Part shown: piece by piece, positions 53,419-61,797 of the stretch
How the letters are laid out: each line of letters opens with the position of its first letter
How positions within the stretch are numbered: position 1 is the stretch's first letter
Origin: Chthonomonadia bacterium
Lineage (GTDB): Bacteria; Armatimonadota; HRBIN16
Length of the DNA stretch: 64,000 nt
Direction of reading: 5' to 3'
Assembly (NCBI GenBank): GCA_013314755.1
Contig: JABUFA010000001.1
Span: 250,183 to 314,182, forward strand
The notes under the pieces: model-generated
Databases searched by the model: none
The model's input: only the letters and a program-made list of their open reading frames with translations
What the model was told of the DNA's origin: nothing
Program-made: the position numbers and the translations under genes

Positions 53419-56400
53419 ATGGAGCAACTGCTTTTCATCCTATTTCTGCCTTTTCTTTTGTCATTAGTTCCCGGACAGGATGGTGGGAAACGCTACTATG
53501 CACATCAGGTCGTTGATGACCGTTATGGCGTTATCGCTCCCTGGTATAAGGGGCAAGATGGGCAACTGAGCCTGAGAGTGAGGGTAGCCGCCGAGACGAT
53601 GAAGCGATATCCTTGGGCGCTGCCCCCTAACTCCGTCGTTCCTGCCCCTCATTATGTATTCAGTGGTGCTTGGAACATCGCGGAGGATGGAACTATCACC
53701 ATTCCTCCTCTGAGCGATTGGGCTAACGGCGACCTTGGTCAGCGCGCCGCCTACGTAATCTCCTCCCTTGTTGATTATTATCGCTATTCTGGCGATGCAT
53801 ATGCTATATCTCTGATTTCGGTTACCGTCGATTACCTCCTTGATTATTGCCTGACGCCAGCCGACCATCCCTGGCCAAATTTCCTAATCTCTGTGCCTAA
53901 CCGGGGAAAACCTTATGGGCAGGCTGATGCGCACGGTTTCATTCAGCTGGATGTCACAGCGGAGGTAGGCTTAGCGATTCTGAAAGCCTATCAAATGATA
54001 GGCGATACGCGCTGGCTTGAGATGGCGAAGCATTGGGGTGACTTATTCGCCGAAAAGGCGGATTTGCGTCCGGGTATGCCTCCGTGGGGGCGTTATGCCA
54101 ATCCCGAGGATGTACCCTGGGAGGATATTCAAACAGGGGGGATTGTCTTCATCCTCACTTTTCTGGATGAACTGGAGAGACTTGGCTATACGGGACGCCA
54201 GCCAGGCAGCATACCCAAAGCCCGACAGGCGGGCGAGAATTATCTGCGAGAGGTTCTTTTGCCTCGCTGGCTCATTGACGATACCTGGGGACGCAACTAT
54301 TGGGACTGGCCCGACCCCGTTCAGGCGGAGAATGTAACGGAGTTCGTCGTCCGTTATATGATGGAACATCCCGAGCGTTTCCCTAACTGGAAAACGGATT
54401 GCAGGAATATCATGTCCCTGTTTATCAATCGCACGAGTGTTTCTCCTGCTTCCAACGGGGATGTTTATCACGGCGCCTGGGCTTACCCCGAATCAAGCGG
54501 TTGTTGTGGGCGTTCCCTCTGGTATGGACCGATGGAATTAGCCACCGTTTATGCTCAGTACGCCGTTCTCGCTGGCGACGAATGGGCTAAGGAGATGGCA
54601 AGGCGCCAGATCATCCTCGCGACGTACGATGTCCACGAAACAGGAGTGGTCGAGGATAACATAGATGGGGGACAAATTGTGGCAGGTGATTGGTTTAAGA
54701 TAGCCCATCCGATGGCTCTTAAGCATACGCTCGCTGTGATGTCCTGGCTCCCAGAGACCTTCGGTGCCGCGCCGGAAAACCACATCATGCGCTCCTCAGC
54801 AGTGATCACGAATGTCATCTATGGGGTGGGGAATATCTCCTATCAGACTTACGCCGCCCCTGAGGGTGTCCACGAAGTGCTACGCCTTGCCTTTCCTCCC
54901 CAGGAGGTACTGGCGGATGGCGAACCACTTGCCCAAAGAGAGGACTTGCGGGCACCTGGCTACGTGGTGAAGCCGCTTCCTTGTGGGGATTTCCTGGTGG
55001 AAATCCGCCATGATAGTAAAAGAAATGTCAGCATCAAGGGAAATGACCCCCAAAAGGAGGAAAGGATTACCTCCGTTCCTTTCTCTTTCAGGTTCAAGGG
55101 TAATCAGGTCAGGTTGATAGGCTCGCTCGGACCGGAGGGTGGTCTGGCGGAGATATATATAGACGGGCAGAAACAATTAGTCGGTATAGATTGCTGGAGC
55201 CCCATTGACAAGCAGAAGCAGGTGCTTTACTACAGAAGCGGATTACCGGAGGGGGAGCATGAGATAAAGGTCGTCCCTTTGGGGAAAGGAAACCCTCGTT
55301 CAAAGGGGGCGAAGGTCACTCTTGAGGCAATCCAGTGGTCGGATGCGCGAGGAGATAACGGATTCGGAGAGGGTGGAGGACCGAGGGAAACTCAACGGTG
55401 GATTTTCGGCTATCCCAACCGAACGGATTATATAGATAGCAAAGGCAATGCATGGCGTTCCGCTACGGAGTTCATTGTTAGATTGGGACACCTGGCAGAT
55501 ATGGTCAAGCTCGCCTGGTGGACGGAGCCACGAAGATATCACATCCTGAACACTCCTGACCCGGAGATATACCGTTATGGCGTGCACGCGCAGGACCTAA
55601 CCGCGTATTTCACCGTTGCCCCCGGTTCCTATTATGTCGTTCTGAAGTTCACCGAGTCGAGAGATTTGCCACCCATTTCTCGAGCGATGACGATAGAGAT
55701 AAATGGTAAGGAAATGGTGTCGGGATTCGATGTGGAAGCGACCGGCGGCGGGAAAGGAAGGAGGGTTGACCTCGTTTTCAACGATATACAACCTGAGCAC
55801 GGCGTCATTGCTGTCCGCTTACGCGGCACGTATGGAGGCGAAGCCATAGTCCAGGCGATAGAGGTGGGACCGGGAAGGAAGGAGGGAGGAGCCCAACCCG
55901 TGCTTTTCAAGGCGGAAGAAAGAACGGGTTTGAATCTTCTGACGAATCCCGGCTTTGAAGAGACAACCTCAGGCTCATTGGGCAGAATGGGGGACCGGGT
56001 GAACTTAGGGGGATGGAACTGCCTGTTTCTCAGCCCATCACAAAGCTATGCTTGGGCGGAGGCGGACTATATCCGCCATCCCGATTGGGGGCTACCCGAG
56101 TTTCACAGCGGTCGTCAGGCTCTTCGCACCCATAGCGATGGCAACGGGCACATCGTGATATATCAGGACGTTCCTGTTGTGCCCGGCGCAACTTATCGGG
56201 CTGGGGTTTGGGTAAGGGCGGTGGATTTGCAGGGGAAGGGATTTGGCAGGAGCGAAGGTGATAGAGCATCCCTTATAATCCAGGAGATGGCTTCCTGTGG
56301 CAAGGTTATCCTTGAGCACAGTCCTGTTTCCTTAAGGGAGGCAGGTCCTTATAGAGAGTTGGTGAAGGAGTTTAAGGCGACAGATAAAACAACCTGTGTG

Positions 56401-56487
56401 CGATTCATCTTAGAGGCTGTGATAGGCTGTAAATATGATGAGGGTCACATTACCTGGGATGATTGCTCGCTCGTTCGTGTGGAATAA
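53419..56487 (+). CDS. Large secreted carbohydrate-active-type protein, 1022 aa, of atypical composition
   Basis: A signal peptide (MEQLLFILFLPFLLSLVPG) is followed by a helical, six-hairpin-like domain (about 45-470; QMIGDTRWLEMAKHWGDLFA, YHGAWAYPESSGCCGRSLWYG), a beta-sandwich (about 545-660), a malectin-like domain (about 690-825; DLTAYFTVAPGSYYVVLKF) and a jelly-roll, CBM-like C-terminus (from LLTNPGFEE, about 838, to the end). It probably acts on an extracellular polysaccharide, perhaps uronate-rich. Codons such as AGA, AGG, ATA and TTA are common, unlike neighbouring genes, which suggests acquisition from another lineage. GGAGGG precedes the ATG. Confidence 0.82.
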   Translation: MEQLLFILFLPFLLSLVPGQDGGKRYYAHQVVDDRYGVIAPWYKGQDGQLSLRVRVAAETMKRYPWALPPNSVVPAPHYVFSGAWNIAEDGTITIPPLSDWANGDLGQRAAYVISSLVDYYRYSGDAYAISLISVTVDYLLDYCLTPADHPWPNFLISVPNRGKPYGQADAHGFIQLDVTAEVGLAILKAYQMIGDTRWLEMAKHWGDLFAEKADLRPGMPPWGRYANPEDVPWEDIQTGGIVFILTFLDELERLGYTGRQPGSIPKARQAGENYLREVLLPRWLIDDTWGRNYWDWPDPVQAENVTEFVVRYMMEHPERFPNWKTDCRNIMSLFINRTSVSPASNGDVYHGAWAYPESSGCCGRSLWYGPMELATVYAQYAVLAGDEWAKEMARRQIILATYDVHETGVVEDNIDGGQIVAGDWFKIAHPMALKHTLAVMSWLPETFGAAPENHIMRSSAVITNVIYGVGNISYQTYAAPEGVHEVLRLAFPPQEVLADGEPLAQREDLRAPGYVVKPLPCGDFLVEIRHDSKRNVSIKGNDPQKEERITSVPFSFRFKGNQVRLIGSLGPEGGLAEIYIDGQKQLVGIDCWSPIDKQKQVLYYRSGLPEGEHEIKVVPLGKGNPRSKGAKVTLEAIQWSDARGDNGFGEGGGPRETQRWIFGYPNRTDYIDSKGNAWRSATEFIVRLGHLADMVKLAWWTEPRRYHILNTPDPEIYRYGVHAQDLTAYFTVAPGSYYVVLKFTESRDLPPISRAMTIEINGKEMVSGFDVEATGGGKGRRVDLVFNDIQPEHGVIAVRLRGTYGGEAIVQAIEVGPGRKEGGAQPVLFKAEERTGLNLLTNPGFEETTSGSLGRMGDRVNLGGWNCLFLSPSQSYAWAEADYIRHPDWGLPEFHSGRQALRTHSDGNGHIVIYQDVPVVPGATYRAGVWVRAVDLQGKGFGRSEGDRASLIIQEMASCGKVILEHSPVSLREAGPYRELVKEFKATDKTTCVRFILEAVIGCKYDEGHITWDDCSLVRVE

Positions 56488-56747
56488 GTAACAAAGATCG
56501 TCCCCTTTAGGGCACGCTTTCTACCGGGAGGCAAAGAAGGTGATGAGAGGAGAGGCTTTGTGATCTCATTGGCACCTCCGCAGTCGGGCTGAGTTCATAA
56601 CCGGCGTGGGCACGATCAGCCCTGATGGCATCCCGCCCAATTGCCAACTACACCTCACACTACCTCACTCCTTTCCGCACACGATGGATAAATTAGGATT
56701 TGAGCAAACTGCGTCCGTCCCATTTTCAAAAAAAGATACCTGAAAAG
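56488..56747. other. Gene-free interval after the atypical gene
   Basis: Of the 437 bases between the atypical 1022-aa gene and the next small gene, 56488-56747 shows no credible gene or hairpin. A short frame near 56573-56680 reads like a decayed coding stretch but has no start site. The promoter at 56748 begins the next unit. Confidence 0.6.
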
Positions 56748-56776
56748 TTGATTTTCACGCAAAATTCTGTTACAAT
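56748..56776 (+). promoter_or_regulatory. Sigma-70-type promoter before the 69-aa gene
   Basis: TTGATT and TACAAT are 17 bases apart. The expected start is near 56783, leaving a leader of about 140 bases before ATG 56925. Confidence 0.68.
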
Positions 56777-56924
56777 AGATGCCATCAGGTGTTGCTCTGG
56801 TTTGGTTCCGGTTCGCTGAGGTAAAGGGAGCAAACTGCAGACGCAACATGGGAACAGTCGTGCAGCGCGTTCCCAGGTGTTGGTCATGCTGCATCGTAAT
56901 TGCATCGGAGGGGGGACACCGGCA

Positions 56925-57134
56925 ATGTGGCAGCGACCGGAAAACGACCAGTTTGCAGAGGAGCTCTTCCTGGCGGGAGAGCGTGTTGCTCCAGGCGTGT
57001 ACAGACAGGTAGGTAGTGACCGCGTCATCCGGTTGGAGAAAGAAGACGTTCTGCCTGCGAGCTGTGACGGACACGTCGCTTGCTATGTGCGCATCCAGAA
57101 CTTGTGGTCGCAGATTCAGGCGATGCAGATGTAG
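56925..57134 (+). CDS. Uncharacterised small protein, 69 aa
   Basis: I do not recognise this gene. GGAGGGG stands close before ATG 56925, and the protein is acidic with AGERVAPGVYRQVGSDRVIR, EKEDVLPASCDGHVACYVRI and two cysteines. Its own promoter upstream and a strong terminator 20 bases downstream mark it as a separate transcription unit. The frame is open further upstream to 56877, but no better start exists. Possible roles include a small regulatory or DNA-associated protein; this is a guess from size and layout only. Confidence 0.72.
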   Translation: MWQRPENDQFAEELFLAGERVAPGVYRQVGSDRVIRLEKEDVLPASCDGHVACYVRIQNLWSQIQAMQM

Positions 57135-57152
57135 AACGGACTAACCATTGAC

Positions 57153-57182
57153 GAGCCGACGGGTGCACCCGTCGGCTCTTTT
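57153..57182. terminator. Rho-independent terminator between the 69-aa gene and accA
   Basis: GAGCCGACGG pairs with CCGTCGGCTC around a six-base loop, followed by four T on the plus strand. It lies between convergent genes and may end transcription of both. Confidence 0.85.
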
Positions 57183-57183
57183 G

Positions 57184-58146
57184 CTACTCAGCCGCCACCG
57201 TCCACACGCCCAGATTGCGGTATCGCTCGTAACGGCTTTCGCGCAGTTTGCCCACCGATAGCTTCTGAAGCGGAGGCAGATGCTTCAGCAAAGCCTCTTT
57301 CACCATCTGTGCCGCCGCCAGCGGGTCGCGGTGTGCCCCGCCGAGAGGCTCCGCGACGACCTCGTCCACCACGCCGAAGCGCAGGGCGTCCTGCGCGGTG
57401 AGCTTTAGTGCCTCCGCTGCCTCTGGGGCGCGTTTGGGGTCTCGCCACAGGATAGCCGCACAGCCTTCGGGCGGAATCACCGAATAGATGGCGTATTCCT
57501 GCATCAGCACGCGGTCGGCAACCGCAATGCCCAGCGCACCGCCGCTTCCCCCTTCGCCTATCACTACCGAAACGATGGGAACCTTCAGCATCATCATCTC
57601 GCGCAGGTTGCGGGCGATGGCTTCACTGATACCGCGGCTTTCGGATTCCACACCCGGGTCGGCAGCGGGCGTGTCTACGAAGGTGATGACCGGTCGCCCA
57701 AACTTCTCCGCCAGATACATCAGTCGCAGTGCCTTGCGGTAGCCTTCCGGCTTCGCCATGCCGAAGTTGCGTCGCTGGCGCTCTTTCAGGTCACGCCCCT
57801 TCTGCTGTCCGATGACCATCACCGGCTTCTCGTTCAGCCATGCCATGCCGCCGATAACCGCTCCGTCATCGCCGAACTGTCGGTCGCCGTGCAGCTCCAC
57901 GAAATCATCAAAGATGACCCGGATATAGTCCAGCGTGTAAGGACGCTGGGGATGCCGCGCCAGCAGGGTGCGGTCCCACGGCGTCAGCTTGCGGAAAATC
58001 TCCCTCAGCAGTCGTTCGCGGTCACGCTCCAGGGCAGCAATCTCCTCACTCTTGTCGATGCCCTGTTCCGCGGTGATTCGCTTCAACGCCTCGATATTGG
58101 CGTCCAGCTCGGCAATTGGTTTCTCGAAGTCCAGAACCGTTCGCAC
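57184..58146 (-). CDS. accA: Acetyl-CoA carboxylase carboxyltransferase, alpha subunit
   Basis: AccA with AccD transfers the carboxyl group from biotin to acetyl-CoA, the first step of fatty-acid synthesis. The 320-residue sequence contains the helical start LDFEKPIAELDANIEALKR, GDRQFGDDGAVIGGMAWL, VMVIGQQKGRDLKER, NFGMAKPEGYRKALRLM, FVDTPAADPGVESESRG and GEGGSGGALGI, all standard AccA signatures. The start is GTG 58146, five bases after the accD stop; the ribosome-binding site is weak, so translation may depend on accD. Confidence 0.95.
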   Translation of the reverse strand: MRTVLDFEKPIAELDANIEALKRITAEQGIDKSEEIAALERDRERLLREIFRKLTPWDRTLLARHPQRPYTLDYIRVIFDDFVELHGDRQFGDDGAVIGGMAWLNEKPVMVIGQQKGRDLKERQRRNFGMAKPEGYRKALRLMYLAEKFGRPVITFVDTPAADPGVESESRGISEAIARNLREMMMLKVPIVSVVIGEGGSGGALGIAVADRVLMQEYAIYSVIPPEGCAAILWRDPKRAPEAAEALKLTAQDALRFGVVDEVVAEPLGGAHRDPLAAAQMVKEALLKHLPPLQKLSVGKLRESRYERYRNLGVWTVAAE

Positions 58147-58151
58147 CTCGT

Positions 58152-58985
58152 CTATCCCCCCGTGAAAAAACGGAGTACTCTGGAAAGCGTATGCTTCAGC
58201 TCTTTGCGCGGCACCACGATATCCACCATGCCGTGCTCCAGCTGGAACTCAGCGGTTTGGAAGTTGGGTGGTGGCTTAATCACCTGCGCCTGCTGTGCTA
58301 CCCGCTGTCCCGCGAACCCGATGAGCGCACCCGGCTCGGCAATCACCACATCACCAACGGAGGCATAGCTTGCCAGCACCCCTGCCATCGTTGGGTCGGT
58401 CAGCACGCTGATGTAGGGCACGCCGGCTTCATGCAGCTTCGCCGCAGCGGCACAGGTTTTCGCCATCTGCATCAGCGACAGCAAGCCCTCCTGCATCCGC
58501 GCCCCGCCCGAAGTGGAGCAGATAACGATGGGCAGACGCTGTTCCAGCGCGTATTCCATCGCCCGAACTACCTTCTCGCCGACCGCGCTTCCCATGCTGC
58601 CTCCCATGAAGGCGAAGTCCTGCACCGCCAGCACAATCGGAATGCCCGACAGCGTGCAGGTTCCGCTGATTATCGCTTCGGGTAGCCCCGAATTGGCTTT
58701 GCCCCTGTTCAGTTTATCGACATATTCAGGAAACCCCAAGGGGTCGGCAGAGACCACCTCCGCATCCCGCTCCACGAAGGTCTCCTCGTCTGCCAGCAGA
58801 GCGATGCGTTCACGCGCAGACAACCGATGATGATGTCCACAGCGCGGACATACCTTCAGGTTTCTTTCAAAATCACGGGCGAACAGAATCTGTTGACACC
58901 CGTTGCATTTCACCCATGCATCGTTCATCTCGTCCAGGTTTAACTCCTCGCTACGTCTGTGCCTGGCGAACCATCCCCTTTGCAT
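58152..58985 (-). CDS. accD: Acetyl-CoA carboxylase carboxyltransferase, beta subunit
   Basis: The 277-residue protein starts at ATG 58985, seven bases after AGGAGGA; the frame is open further upstream to 59534, but that part is a shadow of pheA. The zinc finger has CNGC and CPRC (residues about 27-50). The carboxyltransferase core shows SGTCTLSGIPIVLAVQDFAF, GGSMGSAVGEKVVRA, STSGGARMQEGLLSLMQMAK and TDPTMAGVLASYASVGDV. It is paired with accA downstream, the usual bacterial order in some phyla. A -10 box (TATAAT) stands at 59016-59011. Confidence 0.95.
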   Translation of the reverse strand: MQRGWFARHRRSEELNLDEMNDAWVKCNGCQQILFARDFERNLKVCPRCGHHHRLSARERIALLADEETFVERDAEVVSADPLGFPEYVDKLNRGKANSGLPEAIISGTCTLSGIPIVLAVQDFAFMGGSMGSAVGEKVVRAMEYALEQRLPIVICSTSGGARMQEGLLSLMQMAKTCAAAAKLHEAGVPYISVLTDPTMAGVLASYASVGDVVIAEPGALIGFAGQRVAQQAQVIKPPPNFQTAEFQLEHGMVDIVVPRKELKHTLSRVLRFFTGG

Positions 58986-59010
58986 CCTGTGTTCCTCCTG
59001 TGCCTGCAGG

Positions 59011-59039
59011 ATTATACCCGCATGAAGCCGAAATCTGCC
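59011..59039 (-). promoter_or_regulatory. Probable accDA promoter
   Basis: On the minus strand a perfect TATAAT lies at 59016-59011; the -35 region at 59039-59034 (GGCAGA) is poor. The expected start near 59004 leaves a short leader with AGGAGG before accD. Confidence 0.5.
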
Positions 59040-59072
59040 CCGACAACATATCTGCGCAGGGGTGATGCGTCC

Positions 59073-60134
59073 GTGACCTTGCACGACCTCCGTAAAGAGA
59101 TTGACCAGATAGACGAGCAAATCCTGCACCTGTTGAACCGGCGGGCGGAGCTGGCACAGCAGATTGGCAGGATGAAGGTGCGCTCGCGCACACAGTTCTT
59201 CACGCCCGAGCGGGAACAGCAAATCTACCGACGCCTGACCCAGCTGAACAAAGGACCCCTCTCCAACCAGCAACTGCGGGCGATATTCCGGGAGATTATC
59301 TCCGCCGCGCGAGCACTGGAAAAGCCACTGGTCATCGCCTACTGGGGTCCACCGGGCACTTTCAGCCACCAGGCGGGCGTTACCAAGTTCGGCACCAGCT
59401 GTGAGTTTGTGCCGGTGGACTCGATACAGGATGTGTTCCACGAGGTCGAGCGTTCCAGCGCGGACTACGGCGTGGTTCCCGTGGAGAACTCCACCGCCGG
59501 CGTTATTCCCGAAACGCTGGACCAGTTTATGCATACTAACCTCAAAATCTGTTCGGAGCTGTACGTACCGATTACCTACTATCTAGTATCGCTCACCTCT
59601 TTGGAAAACGTTAAACGGGTGTACACCGGCGCACAGCCCCGCGAGCAGTGCAAACAGTGGTTACGCCAGCACCTGCCCGGCATTGAGGTTGTGGAAGTCT
59701 CTACGACCGCTCGCGCTGCCGAGATGGCGAAACAGGACCCCGAATCCGCCGCCGTCACCAACGCCCTTGCCGCGCAGATGTACGACGTGCCAACCATCTG
59801 TGAGCACATTGAAGACAACCCGCACAACCGCACCCGCTTTCTGGTCATCGGTTACAACGAACCCGACCCCACCGGCAAGGACAAGACCTCGTTGATGTTC
59901 TCGGTGCACAACCGCCCGGGCGCCCTGTTCCGCGCGATGGCGGCGTTCGAGATGTACAACGTGAACATGACCATGATCGAAAGCCGCCCGACCAAGCTGG
60001 TTCCGGGTGAATACATCTTCTATGTGGACGTGCAGGGACACATCAAAGATGCGCCTGTTGCCAAAGCGCTGGCGGCGCTGCGGGAGAGAAGCCTGTTTGT
60101 CACCGTTCTGGGTTCCTACCCGGAGGCGGAGTAG
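59073..60134 (+). CDS. pheA: Bifunctional chorismate mutase/prephenate dehydratase
   Basis: The enzyme converts chorismate to prephenate and then phenylpyruvate in phenylalanine synthesis. An AroQ-type chorismate mutase (LHDLRKEIDQIDEQILHLLN, about 2-90), a prephenate dehydratase (GPPGTFSHQAG, VPVENSTAGVIPETLDQF, NRTRFLVIG) and an ACT domain (TSLMFSVHNRPGALFRAM, then NVNMTMIESRP) are in order; the ACT domain normally binds phenylalanine for feedback inhibition. I prefer GTG 59073, with AGGGGTGA upstream and clear of the accD promoter; ATG 59022 is in frame and would add 17 residues. Divergent from accD. Confidence 0.93.
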   Translation: MTLHDLRKEIDQIDEQILHLLNRRAELAQQIGRMKVRSRTQFFTPEREQQIYRRLTQLNKGPLSNQQLRAIFREIISAARALEKPLVIAYWGPPGTFSHQAGVTKFGTSCEFVPVDSIQDVFHEVERSSADYGVVPVENSTAGVIPETLDQFMHTNLKICSELYVPITYYLVSLTSLENVKRVYTGAQPREQCKQWLRQHLPGIEVVEVSTTARAAEMAKQDPESAAVTNALAAQMYDVPTICEHIEDNPHNRTRFLVIGYNEPDPTGKDKTSLMFSVHNRPGALFRAMAAFEMYNVNMTMIESRPTKLVPGEYIFYVDVQGHIKDAPVAKALAALRERSLFVTVLGSYPEAE

Positions 60135-60183
60135 CATAAAGACGTACGGTTTTTTTCGCGGGACAGGCGCAAAATAGAGGAGT

Positions 60184-60200
60184 TTGGCACGGTGTTTGCA
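60184..60200 (+). promoter_or_regulatory. Consensus-like sigma-54 promoter upstream of the cold-shock gene
   Basis: TTGGCACGGTGTTTGCA fits the -24/-12 consensus (YTGGCACGrNNNTTGCW), with GG and GC ten bases apart. The start would be near 60212, about 110 bases before the cold-shock ATG. No enhancer-binding regulator is in the window, so activity is unproved. Confidence 0.5.
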
Positions 60201-60221
60201 GTATTATGCAGGTGGAAGTCA

Positions 60222-60238
60222 TGCGGCGTCGAGCCGCA
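60222..60238 (+). promoter_or_regulatory. Hairpin in the cold-shock gene leader
   Basis: TGCGGC and GCCGCA pair around a five-base loop in the long leader. Cold-shock mRNAs often carry folding leaders that control translation; this one is a candidate. Confidence 0.4.
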
Positions 60239-60321
60239 GGGGCGCCCGTGTTCGCCGCCCGCGCCGTTAAGGTTCTGGGAAGCGTAGCACCGGGCGAGGT
60301 ACGAGATAGGAGGAAGTCGCA

Positions 60322-60525
60322 ATGCATACCGGTACCGTGAAATGGTTTAATGACGCCAAGGGCTACGGCTTCATTAAACCGGATGATGAGGACAAGGACG
60401 TGTTCGTGCACTACACGGCGATTCAGATGCGCGGGCACAAGACCCTGACAGAGGGACAGCGCGTGCAGTTTGAAATCGTGGAGGGCGCGAAAGGTCCACA
60501 AGCCGCGAACGTAGTCGCTCTGTAG
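60322..60525 (+). CDS. Cold-shock domain protein (CspA family), 67 aa
   Basis: This small RNA/DNA-binding protein has the complete cold-shock domain: [20 protein letters not shown] with RNP1 (KGYGFI), then [18 protein letters not shown] with RNP2 (VFVHY), and [21 protein letters not shown]. Length is standard. It acts as an RNA chaperone in the cytosol. GGAGGAA stands before the ATG. The leader is about 110-190 bases long and structured, and a terminator follows 25 bases after the stop. Confidence 0.97.
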   Translation: MHTGTVKWFNDAKGYGFIKPDDEDKDVFVHYTAIQMRGHKTLTEGQRVQFEIVEGAKGPQAANVVAL

Positions 60526-60549
60526 CGCGGTCATCTCTTCTGACAAGCA

Positions 60550-60576
60550 AGCGCCGGTCTGCCCCACCGGCGCTTT
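60550..60576. terminator. Terminator after the cold-shock gene
   Basis: AGCGCCGGT and ACCGGCGCT form a nine-base-pair stem with a seven-base loop, followed by TTA. It lies between convergent genes. Confidence 0.75.
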
Positions 60577-61072
60577 ATCGCTCAGGAAGGATTTGCTGGA
60601 TATATTTCTCCAGCTCCTCTGCCTTCTGCGAGCCAATCAGCAGGGTACGCCCCTCACCGAGGTCCAGCTCCACTCCCCAGTTGCCGGACACGTTGTACGC
60701 TTTGCCTCTCGCCCCGTAGCGGATACCCCAGCCGCCGTACTCCAGCAGAGCGTTATACTGACGCGCCCTGACGCCCTTAATCTGTTCCGGCTCAATCTTC
60801 ACCCACCGCCAGTGAAAGGGCACGAAGCGCAGGTAAACCCCATCATGCCTGACTATGGTAATCAGTCGCATGGAGGCAAACAGCACCGGCAACCCCACGC
60901 CAACACCCAGCCATACCAGCCATACCACTACCGCCGGAGTATCTTCCGGTTGAGCGAGCAGATACCTCCACCAGATGTACCATGCCGGTGCAACCCCTAT
61001 CAGCACAATCAGCCAGAACCACCACTGCCCGAAACGCTGTTCCTCGTGAAAAAGGGCAAACTGCTCTTCCAT
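60575..61072 (-). CDS. DUF6141-like membrane protein, 165 aa
   Basis: Two membrane helices are visible near residues 18-37 and 45-70. They are followed by a PH-like domain with VRHDGVYLRFVPFHWRWVKI, then ALLEYGGWGIRYG, AYNVSGNWGVELDL and LLIGSQKAEELEKYI. I recall this pattern as DUF6141, a family of unknown function; the naming is from memory. It converges with the cold-shock gene and precedes (on its strand) nothing obviously related. Confidence 0.82.
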   Translation of the reverse strand: MEEQFALFHEEQRFGQWWFWLIVLIGVAPAWYIWWRYLLAQPEDTPAVVVWLVWLGVGVGLPVLFASMRLITIVRHDGVYLRFVPFHWRWVKIEPEQIKGVRARQYNALLEYGGWGIRYGARGKAYNVSGNWGVELDLGEGRTLLIGSQKAEELEKYIQQILPER

Positions 61073-61095
61073 GTGTTGCTCCTGGGATGTAGCGT

Positions 61096-61356
61096 TTACT
61101 CTCCTCTGATTAGCTTATCGTAGTCATCATGATTGCCGATCCATATCCACACGAAATCCTCCCCGTCCTGCACTGCTAAGGCTCTGTACGCTAACCCAAT
61201 TCGCACAGACCACAGTTTGCCCACCTTCTTGAAATGCAAGGAGGGGTGTTTAGGATCTGTCTGCAGAAGACGAAAACTTCTATCAGCCAGATCGCGAACT
61301 TCTTCAGGCAGGTTCCTGTAGCATTCCCAGAACCTGGGGGCAGCTCGGTGTCTCAT
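61096..61356 (-). CDS. RelE/ParE-like toxin, 86 aa
   Basis: The compact fold is suggested by RFWECYRNLPEEVRDLADRS, KHPSLHFKKVGKLWSVRIGL and RALAVQDGEDFVWIWIGNHD, followed by DYDKLI. This HFKK...LWSVRIG...HDDYDKL pattern is common in RelE/ParE superfamily toxins. Catalytic residues are not obvious by eye. Its ATG overlaps the stop of the upstream antitoxin by four bases. It would act on mRNA or gyrase in the cytosol, depending on subtype. Confidence 0.87.
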   Translation of the reverse strand: MRHRAAPRFWECYRNLPEEVRDLADRSFRLLQTDPKHPSLHFKKVGKLWSVRIGLAYRALAVQDGEDFVWIWIGNHDDYDKLIRGE

Positions 61357-61553
61357 AAGTCTTGAAGATTTCCTGAGTTCTTCGCTTCAATCGCCTCTTC
61401 GACCAGGAAGTCGAGCCTGCCCGCTTTGGAGTCCTCCTCAATCTGGATGTCCCACTGTTCCCAATCCCTCTGGAGGAACCACCGTCGAAACTCACGATAT
61501 TCCTCTTCCGTCAGGGATCCCACTGCTTTTTCCAACTCTTCCAGCCTGGTCAT
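61353..61553 (-). CDS. Putative antitoxin of the RelE/ParE-type pair, 66 aa
   Basis: This short acidic protein (RLEELEKAVGSLTEEEYREF then RRWFLQRDWEQWDIQIEEDS) fits the small helical antitoxins that accompany RelE-like toxins of this type. It comes first in the pair and overlaps the toxin start by four bases. A palindromic candidate operator stands at 61577-61598, 24 bases upstream of its ATG, which would fit autorepression; the protein has no obvious DNA-binding domain, so repression may need another factor. Confidence 0.8.
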   Translation of the reverse strand: MTRLEELEKAVGSLTEEEYREFRRWFLQRDWEQWDIQIEEDSKAGRLDFLVEEAIEAKNSGNLQDL

Positions 61554-61576
61554 TGTTCACCACCCTCCGTTGTCCT

Positions 61577-61598
61577 CTACGATAATATACTATCATAG
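61577..61598. promoter_or_regulatory. Palindrome upstream of the toxin-antitoxin pair
   Basis: CTACGATA and TATCATAG form an inverted repeat (seven of eight pairs) around ATATAC. On the minus strand it overlaps the only AT-rich -10-like sequence before the antitoxin. The remaining 200 bases up to the next gene show nothing else. Confidence 0.55.
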
Positions 61599-61797
61599 TG
61601 TGTTCATCCTCTTCTACGTGGTACGCAGTCAGGGTGAGTTGGCGGAGAGGATTCGACTTGTTCACGAGTGCCAGCGACGTCTCTTACTCTGCTGAGGGTA
61701 ACAGTGCTTCGAAACCATACCGATTACCATCCCAAAGCAGAGGAGAAGCGGAGAGGTCCGGCGAAGCAAGGCAATAAAGGCGTTGGGAGTGAAGTCC

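Noticed and set aside
56573..56680. Short coding-like stretch after the atypical gene
   Set aside because: No start codon with a ribosome-binding site and no recognisable motif; at most a decayed fragment.
60135..60183. T-run after pheA as a terminator
   Set aside because: Seven T occur near 60153, but no stem of useful length precedes them.
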